Positions 1 to 6,161 of a stretch of 7,048 nucleotides of DNA are shown one piece after another (position 1 is the stretch's first letter; each line of letters starts with the position of its first letter). The notes beneath the pieces were generated by a model that worked only from the letters and a program-made list of their open reading frames with translations, searched no databases and had not been told where the DNA came from. Source of the DNA: Clostridiales bacterium (GTDB lineage Bacteria; Bacillota; Clostridia; Oscillospirales; Acutalibacteraceae); the NCBI GenBank assembly GCA_022791355.1, contig JAAVYX010000180.1, positions 1 to 7,048 on the forward strand. Direction: 5' to 3'. The position numbers and the translations under genes are program-made.

Positions 1-129
1 ATCCGCGACACCGACGTAGCCGAGGAAATGATGGCTTACACCAAGAACAACATCCTCATCCAGGCTTCCCAGGCCATGCTGGCCCAGGCCAACCAGGTGC
101 CCCAGGGCGTTCTGCAGCTCCTGCAGTAA
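1..129 (+). CDS. fliC: Flagellin, C-terminal end (5' truncated by window edge)
   Basis: Reading frame 1 is open from the first base to the TAA at 127-129 and encodes the last 42 residues of a flagellin, the secreted subunit that polymerises into the flagellar filament. The peptide starts IRDTDVAEEMMAYTKNNI and ends in NQVPQGVLQLLQ. That is the conserved D0 C-terminal helix of flagellins: 'D.A.EM' followed by a 'K..IL.QAS.AMLAQAN..PQ.VL.LL' heptad pattern rich in Gln, Ala and Leu. This helix packs against the N-terminal helix in the filament core and also carries the export and FliS-chaperone surface. Its gene lies directly upstream of a strong terminator, so it ends its own transcript. Clostridia also call this gene hag; the symbol is by family only. 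The identification is firm; the copy and class cannot be told from the tail. Confidence 0.95.
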   Translation: MRDTDVAEEMMAYTKNNILIQASQAMLAQANQVPQGVLQLLQ

Positions 130-170
130 TTGCATCTGCTTGTTGTTTTCAGGTTCTATCAAATCGCACG

Positions 171-200
171 AAAAGGGCGGGCCTTCAGCCCGCCCTTTTT
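171..200 (+). terminator. Rho-independent terminator of flagellin gene
   Basis: A perfect 12-bp stem (AAAAGGGCGGGC pairing with GCCCGCCCTTTT) closes a 5-base CTTCA loop and runs into a T tract. It begins 41 bases after the flagellin stop codon, as expected for a highly expressed single-gene flagellin transcript. The A-rich foot could also let it work in the opposite direction. Confidence 0.93.
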
Positions 201-250
201 GCTTGTCTTCCCTTGGCGGCAGCTTTTTTGCCGGTAAGGGAAAGCAAGCA
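200..250. repeat. Long imperfect hairpin next to the flagellin terminator
   Basis: Bases 200-214 (TGCTTGTCTTCCCTT) are complementary to 236-250 (AAGGGAAAGCAAGCA) at 13 of 15 positions. An inner stem CGGCA (217-221) pairs with TGCCG (229-233) around a T-rich loop. The dyad abuts the terminator T tract but has no T tract of its own, so it is not an ordinary terminator. It could be a REP-like palindrome or a 3'-end structure. No function is assigned. Confidence 0.55.
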
Positions 251-274
251 AAGGATAAAAGGCGCAAACCCGCG

Positions 275-283
275 TGATATAGT
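275..283 (+). promoter_or_regulatory. Possible extended -10 promoter for the glycosyltransferase gene
   Basis: TGATATAGT matches the extended -10 pattern TGnTATAAT at eight of nine positions. No good -35 hexamer is visible at the proper distance. It would start transcription near 290 and give a roughly 155-base leader with hairpins. It overlaps the left terminal repeat of the MITE-like element, so the match may simply reflect that repeat. A promoter is needed somewhere between the flagellin terminator and 447; this is the best candidate seen. Confidence 0.25.
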
Positions 284-421
284 CAACTCCCAAAAGAATC
301 TTTTGGGTCCTACAATGCCTGAACCGACGCAGAGACCATGTGACAGATTTCACAGGCAGCCTGCACAGGCGCTGTTGTTGGTTCCCAATCCCATTGGAAG
401 ATTTTTTGCGCGTTGACTATA
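278..421. mobile_element. MITE-like element, 144 bp, 10-bp terminal inverted repeats
   Basis: TATAGTCAAC at 278-287 is the exact reverse complement of GTTGACTATA at 412-421. Just inside the left end is a perfect hairpin (CCCAAAAG, loop AAT, CTTTTGGG; 289-307). Just inside the right end is another (CCAAT, loop CCC, ATTGG; 385-397). The interior has no meaningful ORF and holds short dyads around TGTGA...TCACA and two ACAGGC copies. If the ends are taken as TAGTCAAC/GTTGACTA, the flanking dinucleotide on both sides is TA, which would fit insertion by an IS630/Tc1-mariner type transposase. Because TA is itself palindromic, that duplication is weak evidence. No transposase is present, so mobility would depend on one elsewhere. 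The alternative is a large regulatory dyad ahead of the glycosyltransferase gene. Confidence 0.5.
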
Positions 422-446
422 AGCGCCCAAACAGGGAGGAACTTTT

Positions 447-2552
447 ATGAAGCAACCGGCCAAGCCGCTGCTGACCGTCGGCTTAATTGTCAAAAATGAA
501 ATTCGCTGTATCGAGCGATGCTTAAAGTCCTTGGAACCCCTGCGGAAAGCGATTCCCTGCGAGGTGATTGTGGCCGACACCGGCTCGGACGACGGCACGA
601 GAGAGATGGCGGAAAAATACGCCGACCTGGTCTTCGATTTTGCCTGGATCGGTAACTTTGCCGCCGCCCGCAACGCCGTTTTGGATAAGGCCCGGGGCGA
701 GTGGTTTTTGACCATGGACGCCGACGAATGGCTGGATGGAGATTTTCGGGAATTGACCGAATTTCTGTCTTATCCCATACTCCGCCAGCGGTTTAACCTT
801 TGCGGCGTAACTGTATACAATTATACGACCCCCAATTTTGAGAGTGGTCTTTATGGGGAGTTTTTGGCCTTGCGGCTCTTTAAGCTCTCCTCCGGCGTGC
901 GGTATGAGGGGATTGTACATGAGTCGCCCAAGGTACCGAAACCAAGCTATTACGCCATGTCCCATCTGGTGCTGCATCACGACGGATACGTCGATTTTGG
1001 CGGGGAAAAGAGCAAGAACAAGCGGGAGCGAAATATGGAGCTGCTGCGCAAAAAGCTGGCGGATGATCCCAAAGACCTGATGACTCTGCTTCAGTGCATT
1101 GAAAGCAGTGATAACGCGGCTTGTTTTGACTATTTGCATCAAGCTGTACAGGGCGTTCGGGAGGAATGGCCCTCTTGGGACGTTTTAGGGGCCAGCATCT
1201 ACCGTCACGCGGTTACCTTGTACAGAAAGTACGATATGCCGGAACTATGGGATACCGTGCGGGAGGCGGAAAAAAGATTTCCGCAGGCCATGATGGTCCG
1301 GATTGAGATCAACTATATCGCTATCGAAGCCTGCATGAAGGAAAAAAACTATGACGAGGCCATTCGGCGGTGTGAAGCCTATTTGCAGGCCGTTGAAGAT
1401 TATCACAACAAGCGGTATGACCAGAGCGAATTGACCCATATGGTTTTAACCGCGGCGAGTCCTTTTTTTCAGCGGGAGATATGCGTCAAGCTGGCCAACG
1501 CCTACTATGAGGTCAAGGACTATGACGCCGTCCTCTCAGTGATCCGTACCATGCCGGCCGGGCGGCTGGAGGACGCGCAGCTGGAATCCGTACTTTGTAT
1601 TCTTTTAAACCTGCAAACCCACAGCCGTTTTGATCTGACCAACGCCGTATCCGCCTTTTGGGAACAGATTTCCGCTCCTGATCCGGACAAAAAACGTGCC
1701 GATGAGCGGATCTTTCTGGTCTCCCAAGTGGCGCAGCGGGCCTTTTCCTGGAAATTCCGAAAGCAGGAGGAGGAGAAGGGGCTGGCCCGCCATGCCTACA
1801 CCCTGTTTTTGCCTTTGAAGGACCAGTGCGCCCTGGGACTTGCCGCCGCCATGGTTGAAGCGGAGGATGCGGAGGAGCTGGACCGGCTGCTCAGCGCGGT
1901 GGAGGATTGGGGTCTTTTGCCTATTCACGCTTTGGCCCATGCCATCATCGCCGGCGCGGCTTTCCCGTTGCCGGGGGATTCTCTTCCCGTGGAGATTTTG
2001 GACGGTCTGGCGGCTCGTTTGTCAGCCATAGAGGACGATTTCTTGCAGGAGCTTTGCCTGTGTATAGATATTCCAGAGGATTACGACGACCTGAATTGGG
2101 CCAGAGGGCTGATACTTGCGGCTGTACAAGCCTGCAAATGGGAAAATCCTGAGAAGGATTTTCCACTTGTCAGACGATTCGTCCAGCTGGAGGCCGCCTA
2201 TTTGCCTCGCTGTTATACCCAGGAGCTTCTCAGCAGTCAGCTGCCGCTGCTGCCTCCCGTGCATCGGTTCGGCGTATATCTGACGCGGGCCTTTGACGCG
2301 CTGGACGCAGGGGATAAGACAGAGTATGTCCGCTGTGTGCGGGAGGGACTTACCGCCTGTGAAAGCATGAAGCCGATGGCGAAATTCCTGATGGAGGAAG
2401 TGAAGAAGGCAGGCGACGGCGCGTCAGAGGAACTATCGGCGCTGGCCGCACAGGTAAAGCAGATGCTGGCTGCGTTTCCGGAAGGAGACCCGCGGCTGGA
2501 ACAGCTTCGGAAAAGCGAAGTCTATCGTCAGGTAGCAAGTATGATAGAATAG
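447..2552 (+). CDS. Family 2 glycosyltransferase with C-terminal helical (TPR-like) repeats
   Basis: The 701-residue protein starts with a GT-A fold glycosyltransferase family 2 domain, roughly residues 8-200. Visible motifs are the first strand ending in VKNE (15-18), the nucleotide-binding DTGSDDGT (44-51), NFAAARN (70-76) and the metal-binding DxD motif in MDADEW (90-95). RLFK...YEGIVHE (144-160) and HHDGY followed by a basic helix ending KRERN (178-197) are typical of the SunS-like/TPR-glycosyltransferase subgroup. From about 210 to the end it is almost wholly helical, with TPR-like pairs such as YIAIEACMKEKNYDEAIRRC and LANAYYEVKDYDAV; such tails commonly bind the protein acceptor. No signal peptide or membrane segment is seen, so it is cytoplasmic. 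The ATG at 447 follows AGGGAGG (433-439) at 7 bases. Sitting directly after flagellin, it may O-glycosylate flagellin before export. The family assignment is firm; acceptor and sugar are inferred or unknown. Confidence 0.88.
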   Translation: MKQPAKPLLTVGLIVKNEIRCIERCLKSLEPLRKAIPCEVIVADTGSDDGTREMAEKYADLVFDFAWIGNFAAARNAVLDKARGEWFLTMDADEWLDGDFRELTEFLSYPILRQRFNLCGVTVYNYTTPNFESGLYGEFLALRLFKLSSGVRYEGIVHESPKVPKPSYYAMSHLVLHHDGYVDFGGEKSKNKRERNMELLRKKLADDPKDLMTLLQCIESSDNAACFDYLHQAVQGVREEWPSWDVLGASIYRHAVTLYRKYDMPELWDTVREAEKRFPQAMMVRIEINYIAIEACMKEKNYDEAIRRCEAYLQAVEDYHNKRYDQSELTHMVLTAASPFFQREICVKLANAYYEVKDYDAVLSVIRTMPAGRLEDAQLESVLCILLNLQTHSRFDLTNAVSAFWEQISAPDPDKKRADERIFLVSQVAQRAFSWKFRKQEEEKGLARHAYTLFLPLKDQCALGLAAAMVEAEDAEELDRLLSAVEDWGLLPIHALAHAIIAGAAFPLPGDSLPVEILDGLAARLSAIEDDFLQELCLCIDIPEDYDDLNWARGLILAAVQACKWENPEKDFPLVRRFVQLEAAYLPRCYTQELLSSQLPLLPPVHRFGVYLTRAFDALDAGDKTEYVRCVREGLTACESMKPMAKFLMEEVKKAGDGASEELSALAAQVKQMLAAFPEGDPRLEQLRKSEVYRQVASMIE

Positions 2553-2677
2553 GTTATTGACCGACGAACGGTCCATGCCTATGCGCCCTTCTAAAGGTCC
2601 GATATCCGGTCTAATCAGAATAGTTGGATAGCGGAGCGTCCCTACCCGGGCAGCGTTTTGCAATGGAGGGCCAAAAT
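2553..2677 (+). other. Leader-like gap after the glycosyltransferase gene
   Basis: This stretch has no ORF I would support. It holds a 5-bp hairpin just after the stop codon (GACCG, loop ACGAA, CGGTC; 2559-2573). A weak promoter-like pair is also present: TTGACC at 2557-2562, then 17 bases, then TATGCG. The pair could drive the small ORFs that follow, but the -10 match is poor. Confidence 0.3.
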
Positions 2678-2794
2678 ATGAAAGAGCCGGCAGGGGACGG
2701 GATATTAGACATGCCAAATGATACCAGGATTTTTAAGCGCGGCCTGCGGCCTTGCGCAACTGGTACCGTTTCGGTAGGCCTGCATGTATCATAA
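2678..2794 (+). CDS. Candidate small protein, 38 residues, unknown
   Basis: An ATG at 2678 is preceded by GGAGGG (2665-2670) at an ideal 7-base distance and opens a frame ending in TAA at 2792-2794. The peptide begins MKEPAGDGILDMPNDTRIFK and is basic in the middle (KRGLRP) with one Cys. I recognise no family and see no signal peptide or membrane helix. In favour of a gene are the strong ribosome binding site, the plus-strand terminator downstream, and the otherwise unexplained 345 bases after the glycosyltransferase stop. Against it are the short length and a GC-rich hairpin inside the frame (2737-2757). It may be a real small protein, a leader peptide, or chance. Confidence 0.35.
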   Translation: MKEPAGDGILDMPNDTRIFKRGLRPCATGTVSVGLHVS

Positions 2795-2888
2795 TTGCAA
2801 AGCGGCTGCTCTACCGGACGGAAAGTTCCATGCGCATGGCGAACGGGACGCTGATTGTACCGCGCTGCCCATATGCTACGATACATGA
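2784..2888 (+). CDS. Candidate small Cys-containing protein, 34 residues, unknown
   Basis: ATG at 2784 overlaps the preceding small ORF by 11 bases, as in translational coupling, and follows GGTAGG (2773-2778) at 5 bases. The frame ends in TGA at 2886-2888, only 9 bases before the terminator stem at 2898. The peptide begins MYHNCKAAALPDGKFHAHGE and has three Cys and three His in 34 residues, which could bind metal. A stop at 2775-2777 prevents an earlier start. The family is unrecognised. The first and last codons lie within an 8-bp inverted repeat (2783-2790 with 2880-2887), so the region could instead be a structured RNA. Confidence 0.3.
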   Translation: MYHNCKAAALPDGKFHAHGERDADCTALPICYDT

Positions 2889-2897
2889 CGATGTTGT

Positions 2898-2935
2898 AAA
2901 AGGCGGATAGACCGAAAGGCTTACCCGCCTTTTTA
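2898..2935 (+). terminator. Rho-independent terminator, plus strand
   Basis: AAAAGGCGG (2898-2906) pairs perfectly with CCGCCTTTT (2925-2933). An inner stem is capped by a CC-GAAA-GG tetraloop, and a T tract follows. It closes the plus-strand transcript that carries the glycosyltransferase gene and/or the small ORFs. It is far (345 bases) from the glycosyltransferase stop, which hints that something between is transcribed. Confidence 0.88.
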
Positions 2936-2940
2936 TATGG

Positions 2941-2977
2941 ATAAAAAGGGGAGAGAAGCTTTCGCTTCTCTCCCCTT
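2941..2977 (-). terminator. Rho-independent terminator of the ABC transporter operon
   Basis: AAGGGGAGAGAAGC (2946-2959) pairs perfectly with GCTTCTCTCCCCTT (2964-2977) around a 4-base loop. Read on the minus strand, the stem is followed by TTTTTAT (complement of 2941-2947). It lies about 50 bases beyond the stop codon of the ABC transporter gene. It faces the plus-strand terminator with only a few bases between, so the two converging transcripts are sharply separated. Confidence 0.92.
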
Positions 2978-3028
2978 GCCGCCCTTTGACGGGCATATAA
3001 ATGGCTATTCCTTAAGGCCTGCCAGCGT

Positions 3029-5251
3029 TTAGGGCTCCAACAAACCGTCTGCCTCATCGGCCAGACCCGGTACCTTATGCATTTGCAGCTGGGCGGTAAC
3101 CAGCCCATAATAAATGCCTTTTTTCTCCAAAAGCTGGTTGTGGGTGCCCGACTCGGCCAGCCCGTGCCGGTCGATGACCAGCAGACGGTCGGCGTTTCGC
3201 AGGGTGGAGAGTCGGTGGGCGATGGCAAAGGTAGTGCGGCCCTCGGTCAGACGGTCCAGGGCCTGCTGAATCTGGTATTCGCTCTCGGTGTCCAGACTGG
3301 AGGTGGCCTCGTCGAGAATCAGCAGCTTGGGATTGCCCAGTATGGCCCGGGCAATAGCCACCCGCTGCCGCTCTCCGCCGGACAGGTTGTGCCCCTTTTC
3401 GCCCACGTAGGTGTTGTATCCGTCGGGCGTTTTGCAGATAAAGTCGTGGGCGTTGGCCATTTTGGCCGCCTGAATGACCTCCTCGAGAGTGGCTTCCGGC
3501 CGGGCGAAGCGGATGTTATTGAGAATGGTGCCCGAGAACAGGAAGGTTTCCTGCAACACAACCCCGATCTGAGAATGGAGGGCGTGGAGGGAAATATCCC
3601 GGATGTCGGTCCCGTCTATGGCGATAACGCCGTCGTCCACGTCGTAGAGCCGCATAAGCAGGTTGATGAGGGTGGATTTGCCTGCCCCCGAGGGACCCAC
3701 CAGGCCGATCATTTCCCCCTTCTTCACCGAAAAGCTGATGGCTTCCAGCACCGGCTCGTAGGACTTATAGCCAAAGGTTACGTCTTTAAATTCCACGTCG
3801 CCCTGGATATCCACATCCCGGGCGGTCTTTTTATCTACAATATCGGGCTGCTCGTCCAGAATGTCATAGACCCGCTCCAGGCCGGTGATCATACGCATGA
3901 GCCGGCGGGGCAGCATGGTCATCCAGCCCAGAGGCCCGTAAAGGATGCCGGCGTAGGCGATGAACTGGGTCAGGCCCCCTATGGTCATTCCGCCGCCGCG
4001 CAGTACGTTCAGGCCGCCAAAGTAGGTGACAAAATAAATGCCCATGCCCATGATAAAGGTGAGCAGGGGATAGAAGCTGGCCCAGAAGACCTCGTTACGC
4101 CGCTGTACCCGGGCAAAGTCCACCGCCAGGTCGTTGAAGCGGCCGGCCTCGTCCTTCTCCTTGCCGAAGGATTTGACCACCCGCATACCCGACAGCACGT
4201 CCTGCAAGGAGCTGTTGAGCTTATCGCTTTTGTGCCGCTGGTTGCGGAACATACGGTGGATTTTCTTGCGCCATAAAAAGGAGAGCAGCATGACGATGGG
4301 CAGAAAAACCAAGGAGAGCAGACCCAGCTTCCAGTTGGCGGCGAACATGTAGACCAAGGCCCCCAGCATGGTGATGAGGGTGGAAAGCATGTTGCCGAAG
4401 GTGTCCTGCATAAACTGGCGGATTTCGGCAGTGTCCCAGACGATGCGGTTCATCAGGTCGCCGGGCTTGCGGCCGTGGAGAAAGGTCAGGGAAAGGATCT
4501 GCACCTTTTGATAGAGCTTGGCCCGCAGATCCATGCTGATGCGGGCGCCCAGGGCGGTACACCACCAGTTGCGGATAACCGTAACGGCAATGAGCAGGCC
4601 GGCGATGAGCAGGGTGACGCCGATAAACTGTAAAATATCGGCCACGGAGCCGTTTTTAGGGGCCAGTACCCGGTCGATAAACCGTTTTTGTACCTCAGGG
4701 CTCAAAAGGTTTAAAAAGGAGGAGGCTATCATAAAAAGGGAGATGAGCAGCAGCTGTACCCAGTAAGGCTTACACAGGCGTAAAAACTTACGGAAGGTGT
4801 CCCCCTTGCCGTCGCAGTGGGGACATTCACGGGTGCCCGGCAGGGCCCGGCCGCACTTGGCGCAGAGCTTTTCATGCTCGGTACTTTCCACCAGATGGCT
4901 GCCGCCCTGTAAAAAGACCTTGGCCCCTCTGGCCACATAGGCGAAACGGGAGACATGGCGCATGGAGAAGCGGCAGAGGATCCGCCAGGCGCCGTCGGCC
5001 TTGATGGTAAGAATGCCGTTGTCCACCAGGGACTCGCACTTGATATCCTGGAAGGAGGAAAGGGGAATATCCTCTAAAAGCCGCTGCCGGTCGAAGAGCA
5101 GCAGCCGCCGGCGGGTAACGGCCAGAAAGCCCGCCGGCCCGAACCGGCTTTCGCCGTCCAGGTCGTAGGGGACGCAGTAGGCCAGGGTCTCGCCCTCGGC
5201 CAGCGCCGCCGCTTCAAGCAGGGGGGCGGGCAGATCAAAATGCAGATTCAA
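3029..5251 (-). CDS. ABC exporter-type half transporter with N-terminal PH-like domain and zinc ribbon (DUF1854-associated)
   Basis: From the TTG at 5251 the product has 740 residues: an ATP-driven membrane exporter-type half transporter, expected to dimerise. Residues ~1-120 form a strand-rich PH-like domain. Then comes a CX2C-X9-CX2C zinc ribbon (Cys130, 133, 143, 146). The ~six-helix membrane domain spans about 163-450. The ATPase domain has Walker A GPSGAGKST (519-527), Q-loop Gln567, signature LSGGERQ (623-629), Walker B LLILDE (643-648), D-loop SSLD and switch His679, all intact, so it should be active. The frame is open 50 codons further upstream to another TTG, but only 5251 has a ribosome binding site (GGGAGG, 9 bases away), and the extra stretch resembles no domain. 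This layout, together with the DUF1854 gene upstream, matches the transporters named 'cyanophycin metabolism-associated' in proteobacteria. No cyanophycin gene is in view, so the substrate is unknown. Confidence 0.9.
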   Translation of the reverse strand: MNLHFDLPAPLLEAAALAEGETLAYCVPYDLDGESRFGPAGFLAVTRRRLLLFDRQRLLEDIPLSSFQDIKCESLVDNGILTIKADGAWRILCRFSMRHVSRFAYVARGAKVFLQGGSHLVESTEHEKLCAKCGRALPGTRECPHCDGKGDTFRKFLRLCKPYWVQLLLISLFMIASSFLNLLSPEVQKRFIDRVLAPKNGSVADILQFIGVTLLIAGLLIAVTVIRNWWCTALGARISMDLRAKLYQKVQILSLTFLHGRKPGDLMNRIVWDTAEIRQFMQDTFGNMLSTLITMLGALVYMFAANWKLGLLSLVFLPIVMLLSFLWRKKIHRMFRNQRHKSDKLNSSLQDVLSGMRVVKSFGKEKDEAGRFNDLAVDFARVQRRNEVFWASFYPLLTFIMGMGIYFVTYFGGLNVLRGGGMTIGGLTQFIAYAGILYGPLGWMTMLPRRLMRMITGLERVYDILDEQPDIVDKKTARDVDIQGDVEFKDVTFGYKSYEPVLEAISFSVKKGEMIGLVGPSGAGKSTLINLLMRLYDVDDGVIAIDGTDIRDISLHALHSQIGVVLQETFLFSGTILNNIRFARPEATLEEVIQAAKMANAHDFICKTPDGYNTYVGEKGHNLSGGERQRVAIARAILGNPKLLILDEATSSLDTESEYQIQQALDRLTEGRTTFAIAHRLSTLRNADRLLVIDRHGLAESGTHNQLLEKKGIYYGLVTAQLQMHKVPGLADEADGLLEP

Positions 5252-5441
5252 AAAGGTAAACCTCCCTTGGCCTGGAGTATGTTTGAAAACACCAAAAAAC
5301 CGTCTTTTTGCCCATAAACAGGTGCAAGCAGCGTCCGAAATCCAGATCAGGCGAAAGCCTTTCTTGCGGTTTCGTCCTTGCTTTCCCCTGCTTCTGAACA
5401 AAAATCCGGCATTTTTCCAGTTTTAAAACACACTCTAAGCG
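5252..5441 (-). other. 190-base gap between the DUF1854 and ABC transporter genes
   Basis: The gap keeps one frame open without stops on the minus strand but shows no coding character I recognise. It contains two weak dyads: AAAAAT/ATTTTT around CCGGC (5400-5416) and a short AGGC-TTTC-GCCT hairpin near 5360. Neither is followed by a T tract in the reading direction, so no terminator separates the two genes. They are likely co-transcribed, with room for an internal promoter or leader that I cannot identify. Confidence 0.4.
5261..5266 (-). promoter_or_regulatory. Ribosome binding site deciding the TTG start of the ABC transporter
   Basis: The minus strand reads GGGAGG here, 9 bases before the TTG at 5251-5249. 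No comparable site precedes the upstream in-frame TTG at 5401, and the next in-frame ATG would remove much of the N-terminal PH-like domain. This site therefore sets the start. Confidence 0.75.
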
Positions 5442-5996
5442 TTAAATAAACAGGTCCAGCTTTTTCAGCTCGCCGGCGGAAAGCTTCCCCGTGTCGGGGA
5501 TTTCAAAACGGTTGCCGTCCAGGTCGGAGATGAGCAGACGGGTGTCGGTCAGCCGCACCACCGAGCCGCCGTTCATGTGAATGGTGAAACGGCAGGCTCC
5601 CCGGTCGGTGAGCACGTCGAAGTAGGCGTAGCCGTATTCGTCTTTGATGTCCAATATGCGGGTGATGACGGGGGTGAAGTAACGGATGTTCATCTGTTCG
5701 GTCAGCATGGCGGCCGTGTCCTTGTCTAAGGCGCGCAAATCCTCCACCATACCGATTTCCTTGGCCTTTTCGTCCGGCTCCCGGATGGATATGTATTTGT
5801 CCGGGTCGGAGAAGGGAAAGGCGCGGTAGACCGATACCCGGTCGTAGTGCCTGCCCTGATAGTCCAGACTGACAAAGCCGCCCGGCGTGCGCCTAAACAC
5901 CGCGTTGTCCTTATTCAGGTAACGGATTTCCAGAAGCTCTTCGGTTTCCTGGGCGATATCTTCTAAGGATAGGTCTTTGGCTTTTTCCTGTCCCAT
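5442..5996 (-). CDS. DUF1854 domain protein, partner of the ABC transporter
   Basis: The 184-residue, soluble, charged protein has no signal peptide or membrane segment. Its second half carries the DUF1854 pattern: YFTPVITRILDIKDEYGYAY (about 106-125), a strand with 'TDRG..RFTI', and the closing 'LLISDLDGNRFEIPDTGKL' ahead of a final helix 'ELKKLDLFI'. The function of DUF1854 is not known. In proteobacteria it is encoded beside an ABC transporter of the same PH-like plus zinc-ribbon type near cyanophycin synthetase genes, and the same pair is seen here in the same order. The ATG at 5996 follows AAGGAG (complement of 6003-6008) at about 6 bases. It heads the minus-strand unit. A cytoplasmic accessory or regulatory role for the transporter is inference from the pairing. 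Confidence 0.87.
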   Translation of the reverse strand: MGQEKAKDLSLEDIAQETEELLEIRYLNKDNAVFRRTPGGFVSLDYQGRHYDRVSVYRAFPFSDPDKYISIREPDEKAKEIGMVEDLRALDKDTAAMLTEQMNIRYFTPVITRILDIKDEYGYAYFDVLTDRGACRFTIHMNGGSVVRLTDTRLLISDLDGNRFEIPDTGKLSAGELKKLDLFI

Positions 5997-6002
5997 AGCG
6001 GT

Positions 6003-6080
6003 CTCCTTTTATTTTTCTAAAATTTTTATCTTATAACATTTGATAAGTTGTTGTTTTATCTTTTTGGGTTAAGATAGAGA
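6003..6080 (-). promoter_or_regulatory. AT-rich leader and probable promoter zone of the DUF1854-ABC operon
   Basis: Upstream of the DUF1854 start the sequence becomes strongly AT-rich (runs of A and T from 6007 to about 6075), in contrast to the genes on its left. Minus-strand TATAAG and TAAAAT-like hexamers occur near 6025-6035, but none pairs with a convincing -35 at 16-18 bases. The region very probably holds the operon promoter; its exact position cannot be read. Confidence 0.35.
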
Positions 6081-6161
6081 TTTTGCGGCAGGTTTGCTTT
6101 TCTTTTTTGGATTAGCGGGAGGTTTCGCGCCAGGTATACTTTTGATATTCCTCCATTTCCT

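Noticed and set aside
413..446. TTGACT at 413-418 as a -35 box for the glycosyltransferase gene
   Set aside because: No -10 hexamer lies 16-18 bases downstream before the ribosome binding site and start codon. The TTGACT is part of the right terminal inverted repeat.
522..1142. 206-codon minus-strand frame inside the glycosyltransferase gene
   Set aside because: It is antisense to the well-conserved GT2 domain, with no family resemblance and no ribosome binding site pattern supporting it.
2783..2850. GCAAAGC motif (2797-2803) as a c-di-GMP-I (GEMM) riboswitch near a flagellar locus
   Set aside because: The flanking GNRA-tetraloop stem, the second conserved strand and the expected spacing are missing, so only a 7-base chance match remains.
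2869..2877. CATATGCTA resembling a late sporulation sigma-factor -10 element
   Set aside because: No matching -35 is present, and it would point straight into a terminator with no gene behind it.
2611..3228. 205-codon minus-strand frame over the terminators and the ABC transporter 3' end
   Set aside because: It crosses two terminators and the ABC stop region in a shifted frame, has no motif and no good start. Its first part is a shifted translation of the ATPase C-terminus.
3077..4276. 399-codon plus-strand open frame opposite the ABC transporter gene
   Set aside because: It lies wholly antisense to a clearly conserved gene, has no family motifs, and is explained by codon bias of the minus-strand frame leaving stops rare on the opposite strand.
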